Source: Glaciihabitans sp.
GTDB taxonomy: Bacteria > Actinomycetota > Actinomycetes > Actinomycetales > Microbacteriaceae
Direction: 5' to 3'
Assembly (NCBI GenBank): GCA_025463785.1
Contig: JAODBD010000005.1
Coordinates: 62,001 to 126,000, forward strand
DNA length: 64,000 bases
Positions 17,350 to 26,244 of the stretch are shown piece by piece; the first letter of the stretch is position 1; every line of letters starts with the position of its first letter. The notes under the pieces are model-generated. The model was not told where the DNA came from and ran no database searches. It was given only the letters and a program-made list of their open reading frames with translations. The position numbers and the translations under genes were made by a program.

Positions 17350-18546
17350 ATGGCAGTGCGGGGTGCGTGGGAGCGAACGGCCCGTGGCGCGATGCTACTG
17401 GGCAGCAACGGGCAACTGCGGCCGACCATCTTTGCCGAGATGTCCGCGCTTGCTGCCACGACCGGCGCGATCAACCTCGGGCAGGGGTTTCCCGATGAGG
17501 ACGGCCCGCGAGAGGTACTTGAGGCCGCACGCCAAGCCATCAGTGACGGTGTCAACCAATACCCGCCCGGCCGCGGTATGCCGGTGCTGCGCGAAGCCAT
17601 CGCCCATCACCAGCAGCGCTTCTATGGGCTCCAGTTCAACCCCGACACTGAGGTGCTGGTCACCGCCGGCGCAACGGAGGCGCTCGCGGCCACGCTTCTG
17701 GCCCTCACGGAGGAGGGCGATGAGGTCGTCACGTTTGAGCCGTTCTACGACTCCTACGCCGCCATTATCGGGCTGTCGAAGGCCGTCCATGTCACCGTGC
17801 CACTGCGAGCACCAGACTTCCAGCCAGACCATGACGACCTGCGGGCCGCGATCACCGATCGCACGCGCCTCATCCTGGTCAACGATCCGCACAATCCGAC
17901 CGGCACCGTGCTCGCGCGTGAGACACTCGAGCTCATTGTCGAGCTCGCGCATGAGCACGACGCACTAATCGTCACCGACGAGGTTTACGAGCACCTGACA
18001 TTTGGGATGCCACACATACCCATCGCGACACTGCCCGGAGCCCGCGAACGCACGCTGTCAATCTCGAGCGGCGGCAAGACGTTCTCCACGACCGGATGGA
18101 AGATCGGCTGGGTCACGGCGCCTTCGGAACTGCTCGCGGCCGTGCTCGCTGTGAAACAGTTCCTCACCTACGTGAACGGTGCTCCGTTCCAGCCCGCGAT
18201 CGCGGTGGGGCTCAAGCTGCCCGACGCCTATTTCCGGCACGCAGCGGGAGCGTTGCAGGGCAAGCGCGACCTGCTCGCGGCCGGGCTTGCGAAGGCCGGT
18301 TTTGCCGTCTCGCATCCCCAGGGCGGCTACTTCCTCATCGCGGATGCTGCTCCCCTCGGCTTCACCAACGCCGCAGAACTGTGCCGCCGACTGCCCGCAC
18401 TCGTCGGAGTCGTCGCGGTGCCGGTCACGGCGTTCGTGCGCGAGGAGCGAGCGGAGGGCTACTCATCCCTGATCCGCTTCGCCTACTGCAAGAAGATGGA
18501 ACTTCTGGAGCGGGCCAGCGCCCAGTTGAAAGACCTCGCGCGGTAA
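17350..18546 (+). CDS. PLP-dependent class I/II aminotransferase, DapC/kynurenine aminotransferase-like
   Basis: A 398-residue cytosolic enzyme of fold type I. Landmarks are NLGQGFPDEDGP near residue 40, VTAGATEAL, NDPHNPTG near 180, VTDEVYEHL near 210 and the PLP lysine in SSGGKTFSTTGWKIGW near 240. The sequence fits the group that includes actinobacterial N-succinyldiaminopimelate aminotransferase (DapC) and bacterial kynurenine or glutamine transaminases. Context does not separate these, so no symbol is assigned. It stands alone, divergent from the LacI gene and convergent with the histidine kinase. Confidence 0.88.
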   Translation: MAVRGAWERTARGAMLLGSNGQLRPTIFAEMSALAATTGAINLGQGFPDEDGPREVLEAARQAISDGVNQYPPGRGMPVLREAIAHHQQRFYGLQFNPDTEVLVTAGATEALAATLLALTEEGDEVVTFEPFYDSYAAIIGLSKAVHVTVPLRAPDFQPDHDDLRAAITDRTRLILVNDPHNPTGTVLARETLELIVELAHEHDALIVTDEVYEHLTFGMPHIPIATLPGARERTLSISSGGKTFSTTGWKIGWVTAPSELLAAVLAVKQFLTYVNGAPFQPAIAVGLKLPDAYFRHAAGALQGKRDLLAAGLAKAGFAVSHPQGGYFLIADAAPLGFTNAAELCRRLPALVGVVAVPVTAFVREERAEGYSSLIRFAYCKKMELLERASAQLKDLAR

Positions 18547-18580
18547 GACGCGCTGGAACACGCTGGAAGGCCTGAAACGC

Positions 18581-20347
18581 CTAGAACAGTTCGACAGCTT
18601 CGACAGTCTCTTTCGTGAGCGGCAGTGTCATGCTGAACTGCGTTCCGACACCTTCTGTGCTCTTGACACCCATCTCGCCGTGATGCGCGGTCACGATGGC
18701 TTTCGTGATCGTGAGCCCGAGCCCGACACCGGGGACCGCGTTCCTCGTGGCGGTAGACGCCCGGAAGAATCGCGAAAACAGTTGGTCGATCTCCGATTCG
18801 GCGATGCCCATGCCCGTATCGCGCACGGTGATGACGGCCTCCTGGTTGCGCTTGGACAGCGAGACCGTGACCGTACCGCCGCGCGGAGTGAATTTCAGCG
18901 CGTTCGAGATGAGGTTGTCGCACGCCTGGCCCAGCCGTACCGGGTCACCGTGGGTCGTCGGCGAGTCATCGGGAAGCTCCGCCACGAGCTTGATGCCAGC
19001 GCTCGCGGCGAGCGGGCGCGCCGACTCGACCGCAGCGGTCACGATCGACTCGAGGACGACATCCCTCGAATCCAGCGGGAACTTGCCCGACTCGACCTGG
19101 GCAGTGAACAGGAGGTCACCAACAAGACGAAGCAGCCGGTGCGCGTTGCGTTCCGCGACCGCGAGGTACTGCATCTGCTCCTCGGACAGCGGATGATCCT
19201 CGTCGTCCTTCATGAGTTCGAGGTAGCCAAGGATCGAACTGAGCGGCGTGCGCAACTCGTGCGAAATCAGGCCGACGAACTCGTCTTTGAGCCGGGCAAC
19301 CTCGCGAGCCTGAGTGACGTCTGCGGCGACGAACAGGTAGCCAGCGGTTTCGCCCTCCTCGTCAACTCGCTTGGTGACAGAAAGCGAGACCGGGATGGGT
19401 GTGCCATCGTCGCGCAGGTACGTCCACTCGCGGCTCTCAGCGTCGCCGAGGCGAGCGCTCTCGACCAGCGCCGAGAAGCCGGGGTTCAGGACGGTCTGCC
19501 CGGGAGGATAGTTCAACTCGCGGGCACGCTCTTCGAGCTCGGTCGGTAGGTGGAAGTCGAAGACGTAGCGCTTGCCCTCGGTCTCGCGCCAGGACAGCCC
19601 AAGCAACTTCGTGGCGCCGGGGTTCCACGCATCGATCAGCCCGGTGATGTCGGTGCCAATGACCGACTGCTCGGTGACGGCAGCCCAGACGCCGCGAAAT
19701 AGCCGGTCGGCCGCGCGATACTTCGACTCGCTCTCTTCGAGCTGGCTGGCGTATTCGAACGTGCGCTGCAGCATCCGTTCTTTCTCGTCAGCGAGCGAGT
19801 GGATGGATGACAGCTGCGCCCTGCTCTGCCTGGCGAGCTCGTTAATGATCACGGCCGCGAATACATAGATGAGCGGCGAGAAGAACCCGCGGACCAGCTG
19901 GTCTGCAGCAGTGACAGGCGTGATACCGAAGATGAAGGGCATCAGCAGCGCGATCATGCTGCCTGCGCCGGCAAGTGCGATGTAGCCGCGGCCCTTTTCG
20001 GCCGCCACCCAGACGACCGGCAGGATGATCATGGCGCTGAAGATGGACAGTGCTCCGCCAGTGCCGGCCCGAAACGCACCCAAGCCGATGAAGTCGATGA
20101 CGGGAACGATCACTGCCCACTGCTCGAGCCGGTGGGCGTAGGTGAGCAGCGCCGCGAGGATCGTCGCGAGTACCACCAGCCCGATGCCTACGGCGGCCCA
20201 GAGCGCGTGTGATATCGCGACGTCGGGCACGACAATGATTAGCACCAACGCGACTGCAAGCGCGACCGTCGTCGGCAGCTGCTTGAGTCCCGGCGAAGGG
20301 TGATCGACGCTCAGAAACCCGAGGGTTCGATGCCAGAACTCCTTCAT
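18581..20347 (-). CDS. Membrane sensor histidine kinase with PAS domain
   Basis: About 588 residues from the ATG at 20347. Six or so hydrophobic segments fill the first 190 residues, then a coiled stretch, a PAS domain (about 220-345), the HisKA phosphoacceptor (GLISHELRTPLSSILGYLE, about residue 360) and an HATPase domain with N, G1 and G2 boxes (NLISNALKFTP, DTGMGI, GVGLGLTI). The start overlaps the stop of the response-regulator gene by four bases (ATGA), so kinase and regulator are made together. It would sense a membrane or redox-type signal through the multi-pass domain and PAS. Confidence 0.92.
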   Translation of the reverse strand: MKEFWHRTLGFLSVDHPSPGLKQLPTTVALAVALVLIIVVPDVAISHALWAAVGIGLVVLATILAALLTYAHRLEQWAVIVPVIDFIGLGAFRAGTGGALSIFSAMIILPVVWVAAEKGRGYIALAGAGSMIALLMPFIFGITPVTAADQLVRGFFSPLIYVFAAVIINELARQSRAQLSSIHSLADEKERMLQRTFEYASQLEESESKYRAADRLFRGVWAAVTEQSVIGTDITGLIDAWNPGATKLLGLSWRETEGKRYVFDFHLPTELEERARELNYPPGQTVLNPGFSALVESARLGDAESREWTYLRDDGTPIPVSLSVTKRVDEEGETAGYLFVAADVTQAREVARLKDEFVGLISHELRTPLSSILGYLELMKDDEDHPLSEEQMQYLAVAERNAHRLLRLVGDLLFTAQVESGKFPLDSRDVVLESIVTAAVESARPLAASAGIKLVAELPDDSPTTHGDPVRLGQACDNLISNALKFTPRGGTVTVSLSKRNQEAVITVRDTGMGIAESEIDQLFSRFFRASTATRNAVPGVGLGLTITKAIVTAHHGEMGVKSTEGVGTQFSMTLPLTKETVEAVELF

Positions 20348-20721
20348 TCTCGCCTCCGCATATGCGTGCTCAGGCTGGCAGCGAGTTCCCGCGGACTGAA
20401 CGGCTTGCTCAGGTAGTCGACCGCGCCCGCAGCAAAGCCACGCTCCCGCGCTACCTCGCCGACGGCCGCAGACAGCAACAGGATGCGCACACCGGTCAGC
20501 TCGTTGTCGGCGCGAATCAGCCTGCACACCTCGATCCCCGTCAGCCCGGGCATCGCAACATCGAGAATCGCGATATCGGGCACCAGCAATCGAATGGCTG
20601 CGATTGCCGCGTCGCCGTCGCCGACCTCAGCCACGACATCCAGCCCGGCTTTGACCGCGGAGATTCGCACCAGCGCGCGGATGTCGCCGTCATCGTCCGC
20701 AATCACGACACTTCCGTTCAT
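20344..20721 (-). CDS. Single-domain response regulator
   Basis: About 125 residues forming only a receiver domain: acidic pocket IADDDGD, phospho-acceptor Asp in IAILDVAMPGLTG, Ser/Thr in LLLSAA, and the conserved Lys in DYLSKPFS. With no output domain, it must act by protein contact, or pass phosphate on, as CheY- and Spo0F-like proteins do. ATG at 20721 chosen; four codons upstream is another ATG. Located between the small membrane protein and the kinase in the glycan operon. Confidence 0.88.
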   Translation of the reverse strand: MNGSVVIADDDGDIRALVRISAVKAGLDVVAEVGDGDAAIAAIRLLVPDIAILDVAMPGLTGIEVCRLIRADNELTGVRILLLSAAVGEVARERGFAAGAVDYLSKPFSPRELAASLSTHMRRRE

Positions 20722-20782
20722 AGCGCTCGCCACCTCGGTACCGACGTTTCGAGCACCGACATGACCTGCGCCGGATCGACCG

Positions 20783-21004
20783 TCATGAGAAGAACACCAG
20801 CCTCACAGTGACCAGGATCCCCACGAGAACGAGCGCGATGAATCCCTTCAGGACGAGCCAGCGTTCGGATTTGCGATTCAGCTCGATCTCCTGGCGTAGA
20901 AAAGCCGTTCCGGGATTGCGCGCGGTCAGCGGAAGTATCTCAACCCGAATCGAGCTGTTCTTCATCGTCGCGTGTTGCCGGTCGACGAATGCACTGTGCT
21001 TCAT
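20783..21004 (-). CDS. Small single-pass membrane protein
   Basis: A 73-residue protein with a basic, hydrophilic first half and one C-terminal transmembrane helix (LVLKGFIALVLVGILVTVRL), so probably tail-anchored with the N-terminus inside. Its ATG at 21004 overlaps the glycosyltransferase stop (TGATG), which argues for translational coupling. Position and size suggest an accessory or regulatory subunit of the GT2 synthase, but no family is recognised. Confidence 0.65.
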   Translation of the reverse strand: MKHSAFVDRQHATMKNSSIRVEILPLTARNPGTAFLRQEIELNRKSERWLVLKGFIALVLVGILVTVRLVFFS

Positions 21005-22500
21005 CAGGACACCCTCCCAATCTTTTCTGTTTTGTCCCACACGGACTCGGCGTGCCGGAATTCTTTGATGTACGAGTCAACGGTGACGGCGCAAAGCAGC
21101 GGGCCATAGCCGACCAGATAGATGAGGAGCGGCGTGAGGAAACGCCCCGCGCGCGTCACCTCTACGCGCTTGGCGACCCACGCCCCGACCATCGAAAGCG
21201 AAATCCACGAATACACGAACAGGGTCCAGACCGCCATGGCAACCGGGCTCGGTTTCAGCCCAAACAGGGCCGGGATCCGCTGCTCCAGAAGCCCCGGAAA
21301 GAAGGCGGTGACCATGATGAGGATGGAGATGAAGCCGGGGAACAGGACGGCCTCGCGCCAGCTTCGCCTGCCGGTCCGGCCATCCAGTTGCACTGCAATG
21401 GAGATCGAGTAAACGTAGGTACACGCGGCCGCAGCCCAGGTCGCGCGAAACACGATCGCGGCGAATGCGGAATGCATGAAGTACAACCCGATGAGGCCGG
21501 TTGACGACAGGATCATGGCAACGGGCAGCAGGAAAATGCTGAACCAGAAAATACCGAACGAGAAACTGCCGAGATTGTGCTTGCGGGTGGGCCTGAACCA
21601 CACTTTTCGATACCGCCAGGTGACGTAGACATTCCCGCGGGCCCAGCGCAGGCGCTGTTTCCACAGGGCCGCAATCATCTGCGGCTCCTCGGAGAGCACC
21701 ACGGCGTGCGGCTCGAAGACGACCCGACGTCCGGCGAGCTGGGTTTTGAAGGTCGTCACGGTGTCTTCGGCGAGGGATGAGGTGTCGATCTCGCCGCCGA
21801 TGGCCAGCAGGTTCTCGCGAGAGTGCAACTGCGCTCCCCCGGCCAGACAGGCGAGCGCCCCGAGCACGTTCTGCGCGCGCCTGGCGGCCGCCTGGGAGAG
21901 CACGTATTCCATGCCGATAAAGCGGGTGAGGTAATTCTTGTCCGCGCTGCCCTCTGCGATATATGCGGTGACCGCGCCGATCTCAGGGTCGGCGAGGTGA
22001 CTCGTCATGCGGCGGAGCGAGTCCGGCAGGTAGATGACGTCGGCGTCCATGATGAGGAGCGCCTGCATCCACTCTTCTGCCAACACGACACGAATGCCGT
22101 GGTTGAGGGTGTGCGCCTTGCCCTCACCGCCCTTGTCACGACGAAGATGAAATACCGAGCCGGGATACTGAGCTGCCTTGCCGAGCACGACCTCGGGCGT
22201 ATCGTCAGTGCTCGCGTCATCGACGACGTACACGCGGAGCCGACTGCGCGGGTACTCGAGGCGCATCAACCGGTCGATGGACGCGGCAAGCACGGCGCCC
22301 TCGTTCCACGCCGGAACGATTACCGCGACGCGCGGCAGGTATGGCGCCGCCTTCTTGTAGTGGTTGATCACCGAGTGGAACGGGATGGCGAGAAACTGGT
22401 ACGCGGTCGCAAGAATGGGGACGACGCCGACCGCGACGAACACCAGCAGCACGACCAGCAGGGTCATGTACCCGGTCGATCCCCAGCTGGCGGCCGTCAT
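21004..22500 (-). CDS. Processive-type GT2 glycosyltransferase, membrane-embedded
   Basis: A 498-residue polysaccharide synthase-like protein. One N-terminal helix precedes a GT-A domain with VIVPAWNEG, DDAS, the DADV metal site (LIMDADVIYLPD), the acceptor motif TED-type (here LAEDTVTTF) and the QRLRW/QxxRW motif (KQRLRWARG). At least five helices follow. This is the layout of PgaC/IcaA, hyaluronan and cellulose synthases, which extrude the polymer as they make it. With a PIG-L-type deacetylase in the same operon, an N-acetylhexosamine polymer is a reasonable guess, but the substrate is not proven. Confidence 0.9.
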   Translation of the reverse strand: MTAASWGSTGYMTLLVVLLVFVAVGVVPILATAYQFLAIPFHSVINHYKKAAPYLPRVAVIVPAWNEGAVLAASIDRLMRLEYPRSRLRVYVVDDASTDDTPEVVLGKAAQYPGSVFHLRRDKGGEGKAHTLNHGIRVVLAEEWMQALLIMDADVIYLPDSLRRMTSHLADPEIGAVTAYIAEGSADKNYLTRFIGMEYVLSQAAARRAQNVLGALACLAGGAQLHSRENLLAIGGEIDTSSLAEDTVTTFKTQLAGRRVVFEPHAVVLSEEPQMIAALWKQRLRWARGNVYVTWRYRKVWFRPTRKHNLGSFSFGIFWFSIFLLPVAMILSSTGLIGLYFMHSAFAAIVFRATWAAAACTYVYSISIAVQLDGRTGRRSWREAVLFPGFISILIMVTAFFPGLLEQRIPALFGLKPSPVAMAVWTLFVYSWISLSMVGAWVAKRVEVTRAGRFLTPLLIYLVGYGPLLCAVTVDSYIKEFRHAESVWDKTEKIGRVS

Positions 22501-23204
22501 GGTGCCAGCTCCCCAAGGATTGCCGCAACTCGGTCATATCTACCGACCTCGTCCGCCCGGTGGCTGTCGGTCGAGGCGACGAGCGTCGCGCCTGCGGCAA
22601 GGGCGGCGCGCAGGGAGCGCGGCCCGGGGCATCCCCATTTCTCGTTTACCTCAACGAGCGTGCCCGTGCGAGCCGCGGCAGTCGACCAGGCGAGGAGGTG
22701 CTCGTCGCTGAGGTCGGACTCGTCGAGGCCGATCTTCGGCAGGATCGAGAAGCAGTGCGCGAGCTGGCCGTGCTCGACGGACTGCATCGCGGCGATCAGC
22801 GCGCCGACCAGCAGATCGAGCGCATCTGAGGTCGACAGGCCGGCGGCAAGTTTCTCGCGCGTCACCTCGGGCGACCACGGACCGTCGAGACCCGGAAACT
22901 GATGGTCAGCGATGATGATGGCGCCGATGCCGCCGAGACCGCCGGGCAGATCGAGACCGCCCCGCGCGTTCAGGATCTTGGCCTCGACGCCCGTGAGGAC
23001 CTCGAGCCCGTCGACCTCGAGCTGACGCCTGACTTCGGCCAGAAATTCTGGAACCCACGGCGTCGACTGCCGCACATGATCGATGAGCCGCAGCTGGCTG
23101 AGCCCCGCCGCACTGGCCGCAGCGATGTTTTCTGCGATGCTGCTCCTCGCGTCATCCGAGTACGTCGAATGCACGTGGAAGTCGCCTCGCAGAAGAGAGA
23201 TCAC
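22497..23204 (-). CDS. PHP-domain phosphoesterase
   Basis: A 235-residue protein with PHP metal-binding motifs: DFHVHSTYSDD at the N-terminus, IDHVR, EAKI (Glu in VEAKILNARGG), ADHQFP and the terminal STDSHRADEVG. Such domains hydrolyse phosphate esters (histidinol phosphatase, tyrosine-phosphatase CpsB type). CpsB-like PHP phosphatases regulate capsule synthesis, so a similar regulatory role is possible here. The stop overlaps the GT2 start by four bases. Confidence 0.87.
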   Translation of the reverse strand: MISLLRGDFHVHSTYSDDARSSIAENIAAASAAGLSQLRLIDHVRQSTPWVPEFLAEVRRQLEVDGLEVLTGVEAKILNARGGLDLPGGLGGIGAIIIADHQFPGLDGPWSPEVTREKLAAGLSTSDALDLLVGALIAAMQSVEHGQLAHCFSILPKIGLDESDLSDEHLLAWSTAAARTGTLVEVNEKWGCPGPRSLRAALAAGATLVASTDSHRADEVGRYDRVAAILGELAP

Positions 23205-23211
23205 GGGTCAC

Positions 23212-24195
23212 TCACTCATCTGCGTGCGCGGCATACTGCGAGATCAGGATGTCCGCCGGGTCGACGAAGACATCCTCCAGATAGCGAACATTGGCCAGAT
23301 CACGGAAGGGCAGCCGCGCGGGCAGGGGCACTCCGAGCGCCAGGTCGAGCGCGAGCGACGGCAGGTCTACACCTGCCGCGATGGTGAGCGGCAGGGCGCC
23401 GGGGAAACGTGGGTTGACCTCGAGGAGCGCGGGAACGCCATTCACGTCGTAGCGCAACTGAACATTAGCCACACCGACGAGGCCAATGGCGCGGGCGACG
23501 GCGGCGGCTGTCGACTCCAGAGCTTCGTCATGCACCGTGCGACCGGCAATCGAGACGCCGGAGTCGACGCGCGTACGGGTGCGGGGAACGGCAGCAACGA
23601 CGTTGCCGTCGGCATCGGCAAGCACGTCGACCGAGAACTCGTCGCCCGGCAGGTTCTCCTGAATCAGCTCGCCGTCGTCGAGGTCATGTGCCTCGAGCGC
23701 CGCCCGGTCGGCAACCAGGTGCACGCCGCGGGAGCCGGCACCCCTGCGCGGCTTCACGATGACCGGAAAATCCCACTTGGCCGCGACACCCTCGACATTC
23801 AGCAGCCGGGTCGTCGGTACCCGCAGGAACGGAGCGCAGCGCTCGGCGAGCTGCCACTTGTCGAGCGTCACGGCCAGAGTCGCCTCGGACGGCGCCGCCA
23901 GAACCGCGCCGGCGAGTTCGGTTCGCCGGGATGCGAGCGGCGGAAGTTCGACGTCGACGGTGGAAATCACGACGTTGAGGGAATCCGCCCGACACAGCTC
24001 GGCAATGCCGTCGACGAAATCGGGTGCGATGCCCGGCTGCAGGAGTCGTCTACGCTCTGCGGGCACGAGGTACAGTCCGCTGGCCCAGCCGTCCATGTCA
24101 CCCGCATAGACCGTCACATCGGCGCGCTTCAGCAGCGAACGGATCACCGCAACCCCGGCGGGGCCACCAGCGCCCGTCACGAGCACACGGATCAC
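23212..24195 (-). CDS. ATP-grasp ligase-like protein
   Basis: A 327-residue ATP-grasp enzyme. The N-terminal Rossmann part begins RVLVTGAGGPAGVAVIRSL. The ATP-grasp core has FPVIVKPRRGAGSRGV (P-loop-like phosphate binding), GDEFSVDVLAD and the metal site LLEVNPRFPG. It resembles carbamoyl-phosphate synthase large-subunit-like proteins found in polysaccharide and cofactor clusters, which ligate a carboxylate to an amine. The acceptor is unknown. It overlaps the receiver/PIG-L gene by four bases and precedes the PHP gene by seven. Confidence 0.88.
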   Translation of the reverse strand: MIRVLVTGAGGPAGVAVIRSLLKRADVTVYAGDMDGWASGLYLVPAERRRLLQPGIAPDFVDGIAELCRADSLNVVISTVDVELPPLASRRTELAGAVLAAPSEATLAVTLDKWQLAERCAPFLRVPTTRLLNVEGVAAKWDFPVIVKPRRGAGSRGVHLVADRAALEAHDLDDGELIQENLPGDEFSVDVLADADGNVVAAVPRTRTRVDSGVSIAGRTVHDEALESTAAAVARAIGLVGVANVQLRYDVNGVPALLEVNPRFPGALPLTIAAGVDLPSLALDLALGVPLPARLPFRDLANVRYLEDVFVDPADILISQYAAHADE

Positions 24196-25262
24196 GGAGC
24201 CGTCTCCGGGGCGCGACGTTTGATGGCTGGGCGGGTGCGCGACTGGATCGACAGGTCGTTGGCATCCTTGATGACTTCGAGCGGCTCGCAGCTATCGCTG
24301 GCGCTGGAGAACCGCGACCAGTACCGCGCTGTCGCAAGCACAAAGTCAGGCTCGAGGTACTTGCGGATGCTCGCCTGCGACTGAAAGCAAGCCAACAACT
24401 CGAGCTTCTGCTCGACAAAACCATCGATCGAGACGAACCGCGACGGGCGGAAGTCGACTGTCGCCGACGGGCTCTGATAACAGGCGACCGTGTCGACCGA
24501 TCGGGCCGCGACGATGGTTGCCTCGTGCACGGCGCGGTGATCCTGATGACGATCGTGGATGCTGTGGGTGTACACGATCGTCGGGTTCACCTGGCGAATT
24601 ACGCGTTCAATCACGGAAATTGTCGGACCGGTGTTGGTGATCTCGGTGTCGATGAGGTCTTCGAGAAACAGGCGCGCACCGAGCAGGTCGGCCGATCGCA
24701 GAGACTCGTTCTGGCGGTCGTCGGGCCTGCCACCCTTGGCTCCGCGGGACATCGTGAGGATGACGACGGTGTCGCCGGCATCCCGGTGCGCAGCAAGGAT
24801 GCCGCCGACGCCGAGTTCGACATCATCCGGGTGCGCGCCGACGGCAAGCACGTACTCCTGCGGTCGGACGGCTTCGCGGTTGGTCCGACCACCTGCCGCG
24901 AGCCGACGCACAATCGCAATCAACTCCGGGGATGCGATGGGCTTCGTGAGAAATTCGTCGGCCTGGCTGCGGAGCGCGGCGACCGCGTAGTCGACGGAGA
25001 TGTGCGCCGTCATGACGACGATCGGGAGGTCTGGCTGCTCGGCGCGCAGCTGGGCGATGAGCTCGAGCCCGGTCATCCCGGGCATTTCGATGTCCGTGAC
25101 GACGACGTCGGGTCGGAATTCGTCGACCGCCGCACGCGCCTTGGTCGGATCGGAGATCGCGAGGACGACGCAGCCACCGCGACGCTCGAGGACCGTGCTG
25201 GTGTAGAGGGCGACATCCGGGTCGTCGTCAACGACCAGGACTCGGTATGCCTCGTCAGTCAT
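24192..25262 (-). CDS. Receiver domain fused to PIG-L deacetylase
   Basis: A 356-residue two-domain protein. Residues 1-120 are a receiver with the acidic pair VVDDDPD, phospho-Asp in VVTDIEMPG, and Lys in FLTKPI. From about residue 137 a PIG-L (LmbE-like) zinc-dependent N-acetylglucosamine deacetylase follows: AVGAHPDDVELG holds the zinc ligands (AHPDD) and HDRHQDHRAVHEA the third His. All key residues are present. The fusion suggests that phosphorylation gates deacetylation of an amino-sugar substrate, with the kinase at the operon end as the likely donor. First gene of the seven-gene operon. Confidence 0.9.
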   Translation of the reverse strand: MTDEAYRVLVVDDDPDVALYTSTVLERRGGCVVLAISDPTKARAAVDEFRPDVVVTDIEMPGMTGLELIAQLRAEQPDLPIVVMTAHISVDYAVAALRSQADEFLTKPIASPELIAIVRRLAAGGRTNREAVRPQEYVLAVGAHPDDVELGVGGILAAHRDAGDTVVILTMSRGAKGGRPDDRQNESLRSADLLGARLFLEDLIDTEITNTGPTISVIERVIRQVNPTIVYTHSIHDRHQDHRAVHEATIVAARSVDTVACYQSPSATVDFRPSRFVSIDGFVEQKLELLACFQSQASIRKYLEPDFVLATARYWSRFSSASDSCEPLEVIKDANDLSIQSRTRPAIKRRAPETAP

Positions 25263-25322
25263 GTAGTCCCCCCGCCGCTACAGCCTCAACTTTACGTTGA
25301 AACTGGCGGGAGTAGACAGAGC
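25263..25322 (-). promoter_or_regulatory. Upstream region of the glycan operon
   Basis: Promoter for the seven-gene operon is expected here, just before the hairpin of the next gene. Short and without a clear -10/-35 pair that I can assign with certainty. Confidence 0.3.
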
Positions 25323-25360
25323 AGCCCCGGCCCGTGTTCCGGGGGCACCCGACCGGGGCT
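25323..25360 (-). terminator. Hairpin at the end of the amidohydrolase gene
   Basis: AGCCCCGG (25323-25330) pairs with CCGGGGCT (25353-25360), and the stem runs into the stop codon of the minus-strand nitrilase-like gene. No T-run, so factor-independent termination is only probable. Confidence 0.55.
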
Positions 25361-26180
25361 AGCGCGGTATCACCGTGAAGCGACGAAGCGCGAGAGCGGG
25401 ATTGATGGTGCGGACGGCGGCGACGCGACCCGGGTTGATGGTCGCGACTGCGACATCCACCAATTCACCCACCGTCGCGACTTCAACGCCCATGGGGTCG
25501 ACGATCATGCTGTTGCCGACACCGATCGGCGGAGCGTGGTCAGCGGCGGCGAGGTAAACGGTGTTCTCCAGGGCTCGTGCCGTGACGAGCGTGCGCCAGT
25601 GCTGCTCCTTCAGCGGCCCGCGAACCCACTCGGACGGCACGAGCACGAGGTCTGCCCCAGCGTCGACCAGTCGACGGGTGACCTCGGGAAACCGCAGGTC
25701 GTAGCAGGTCTGCAAGCCGACTGTGAACCCGCCGAACGCGAAGGTTTCGGGCGGCGCAACGACGCCGGGTCGCACCCAGGCCGACTCCGTCTCGCCGAAG
25801 GCGTCGTAGAGGTGCAGCTTGCGGTAGGTTGCGAGAATGTCTCCCCGCGGGGACACGGCGACGAGCGTGTTGGAGAATCGGGATGGCTCATCGATTCGCT
25901 CGACGAGACCGACAACCAGGTGCACATCGAGTTCGCCCGCGAGAGCGCGTATTCCGGTAATAAACGCGCCGTCGAGCGGCTGAGCGGCGTCGACGAAGCC
26001 CTGGCCGAGCGCGCTGGCGAAATAGGAGGCGTACTCGGGAAACACGACGAGCTTCGCGCCGCGCGAAACCGCTGCCTGGCTGAGGACCCGAATCGTCCGC
26101 AGGTTCTCGACCGTGTCATCCACGGGGGCGAACTGCGCGACCGCGATTGCGATCTCGCCTTTGGCGTGCTCTGCCTGCAT
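25359..26180 (-). CDS. Carbon-nitrogen hydrolase (nitrilase superfamily)
   Basis: A 273-residue amidase-like enzyme with the family triad: Glu in LVVFPEYASYF, Lys in YRKLHLYDAFGE, and Cys in GLQTCYDLRFPE. The C-terminal RALENTVYLAAADHAPP stretch is also conserved. These enzymes hydrolyse amides such as omega-amides of 2-oxo acids or other small amides. A divergent glycerate kinase gene begins 64 bases away; no pathway link is obvious. ATG at 26180 is the only sensible start. Confidence 0.88.
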   Translation of the reverse strand: MQAEHAKGEIAIAVAQFAPVDDTVENLRTIRVLSQAAVSRGAKLVVFPEYASYFASALGQGFVDAAQPLDGAFITGIRALAGELDVHLVVGLVERIDEPSRFSNTLVAVSPRGDILATYRKLHLYDAFGETESAWVRPGVVAPPETFAFGGFTVGLQTCYDLRFPEVTRRLVDAGADLVLVPSEWVRGPLKEQHWRTLVTARALENTVYLAAADHAPPIGVGNSMIVDPMGVEVATVGELVDVAVATINPGRVAAVRTINPALALRRFTVIPR

Positions 26181-26244
26181 GCGCCCAGCCTAGGTCCGCT
26201 GGCCCGCGTCTCGCGTGAGGGATCGCATATGCCACCCTTGGTAC

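Noticed and set aside
21823-22902. 359-residue plus-strand frame
   Set aside because: Antisense to the GT2 and PHP genes.
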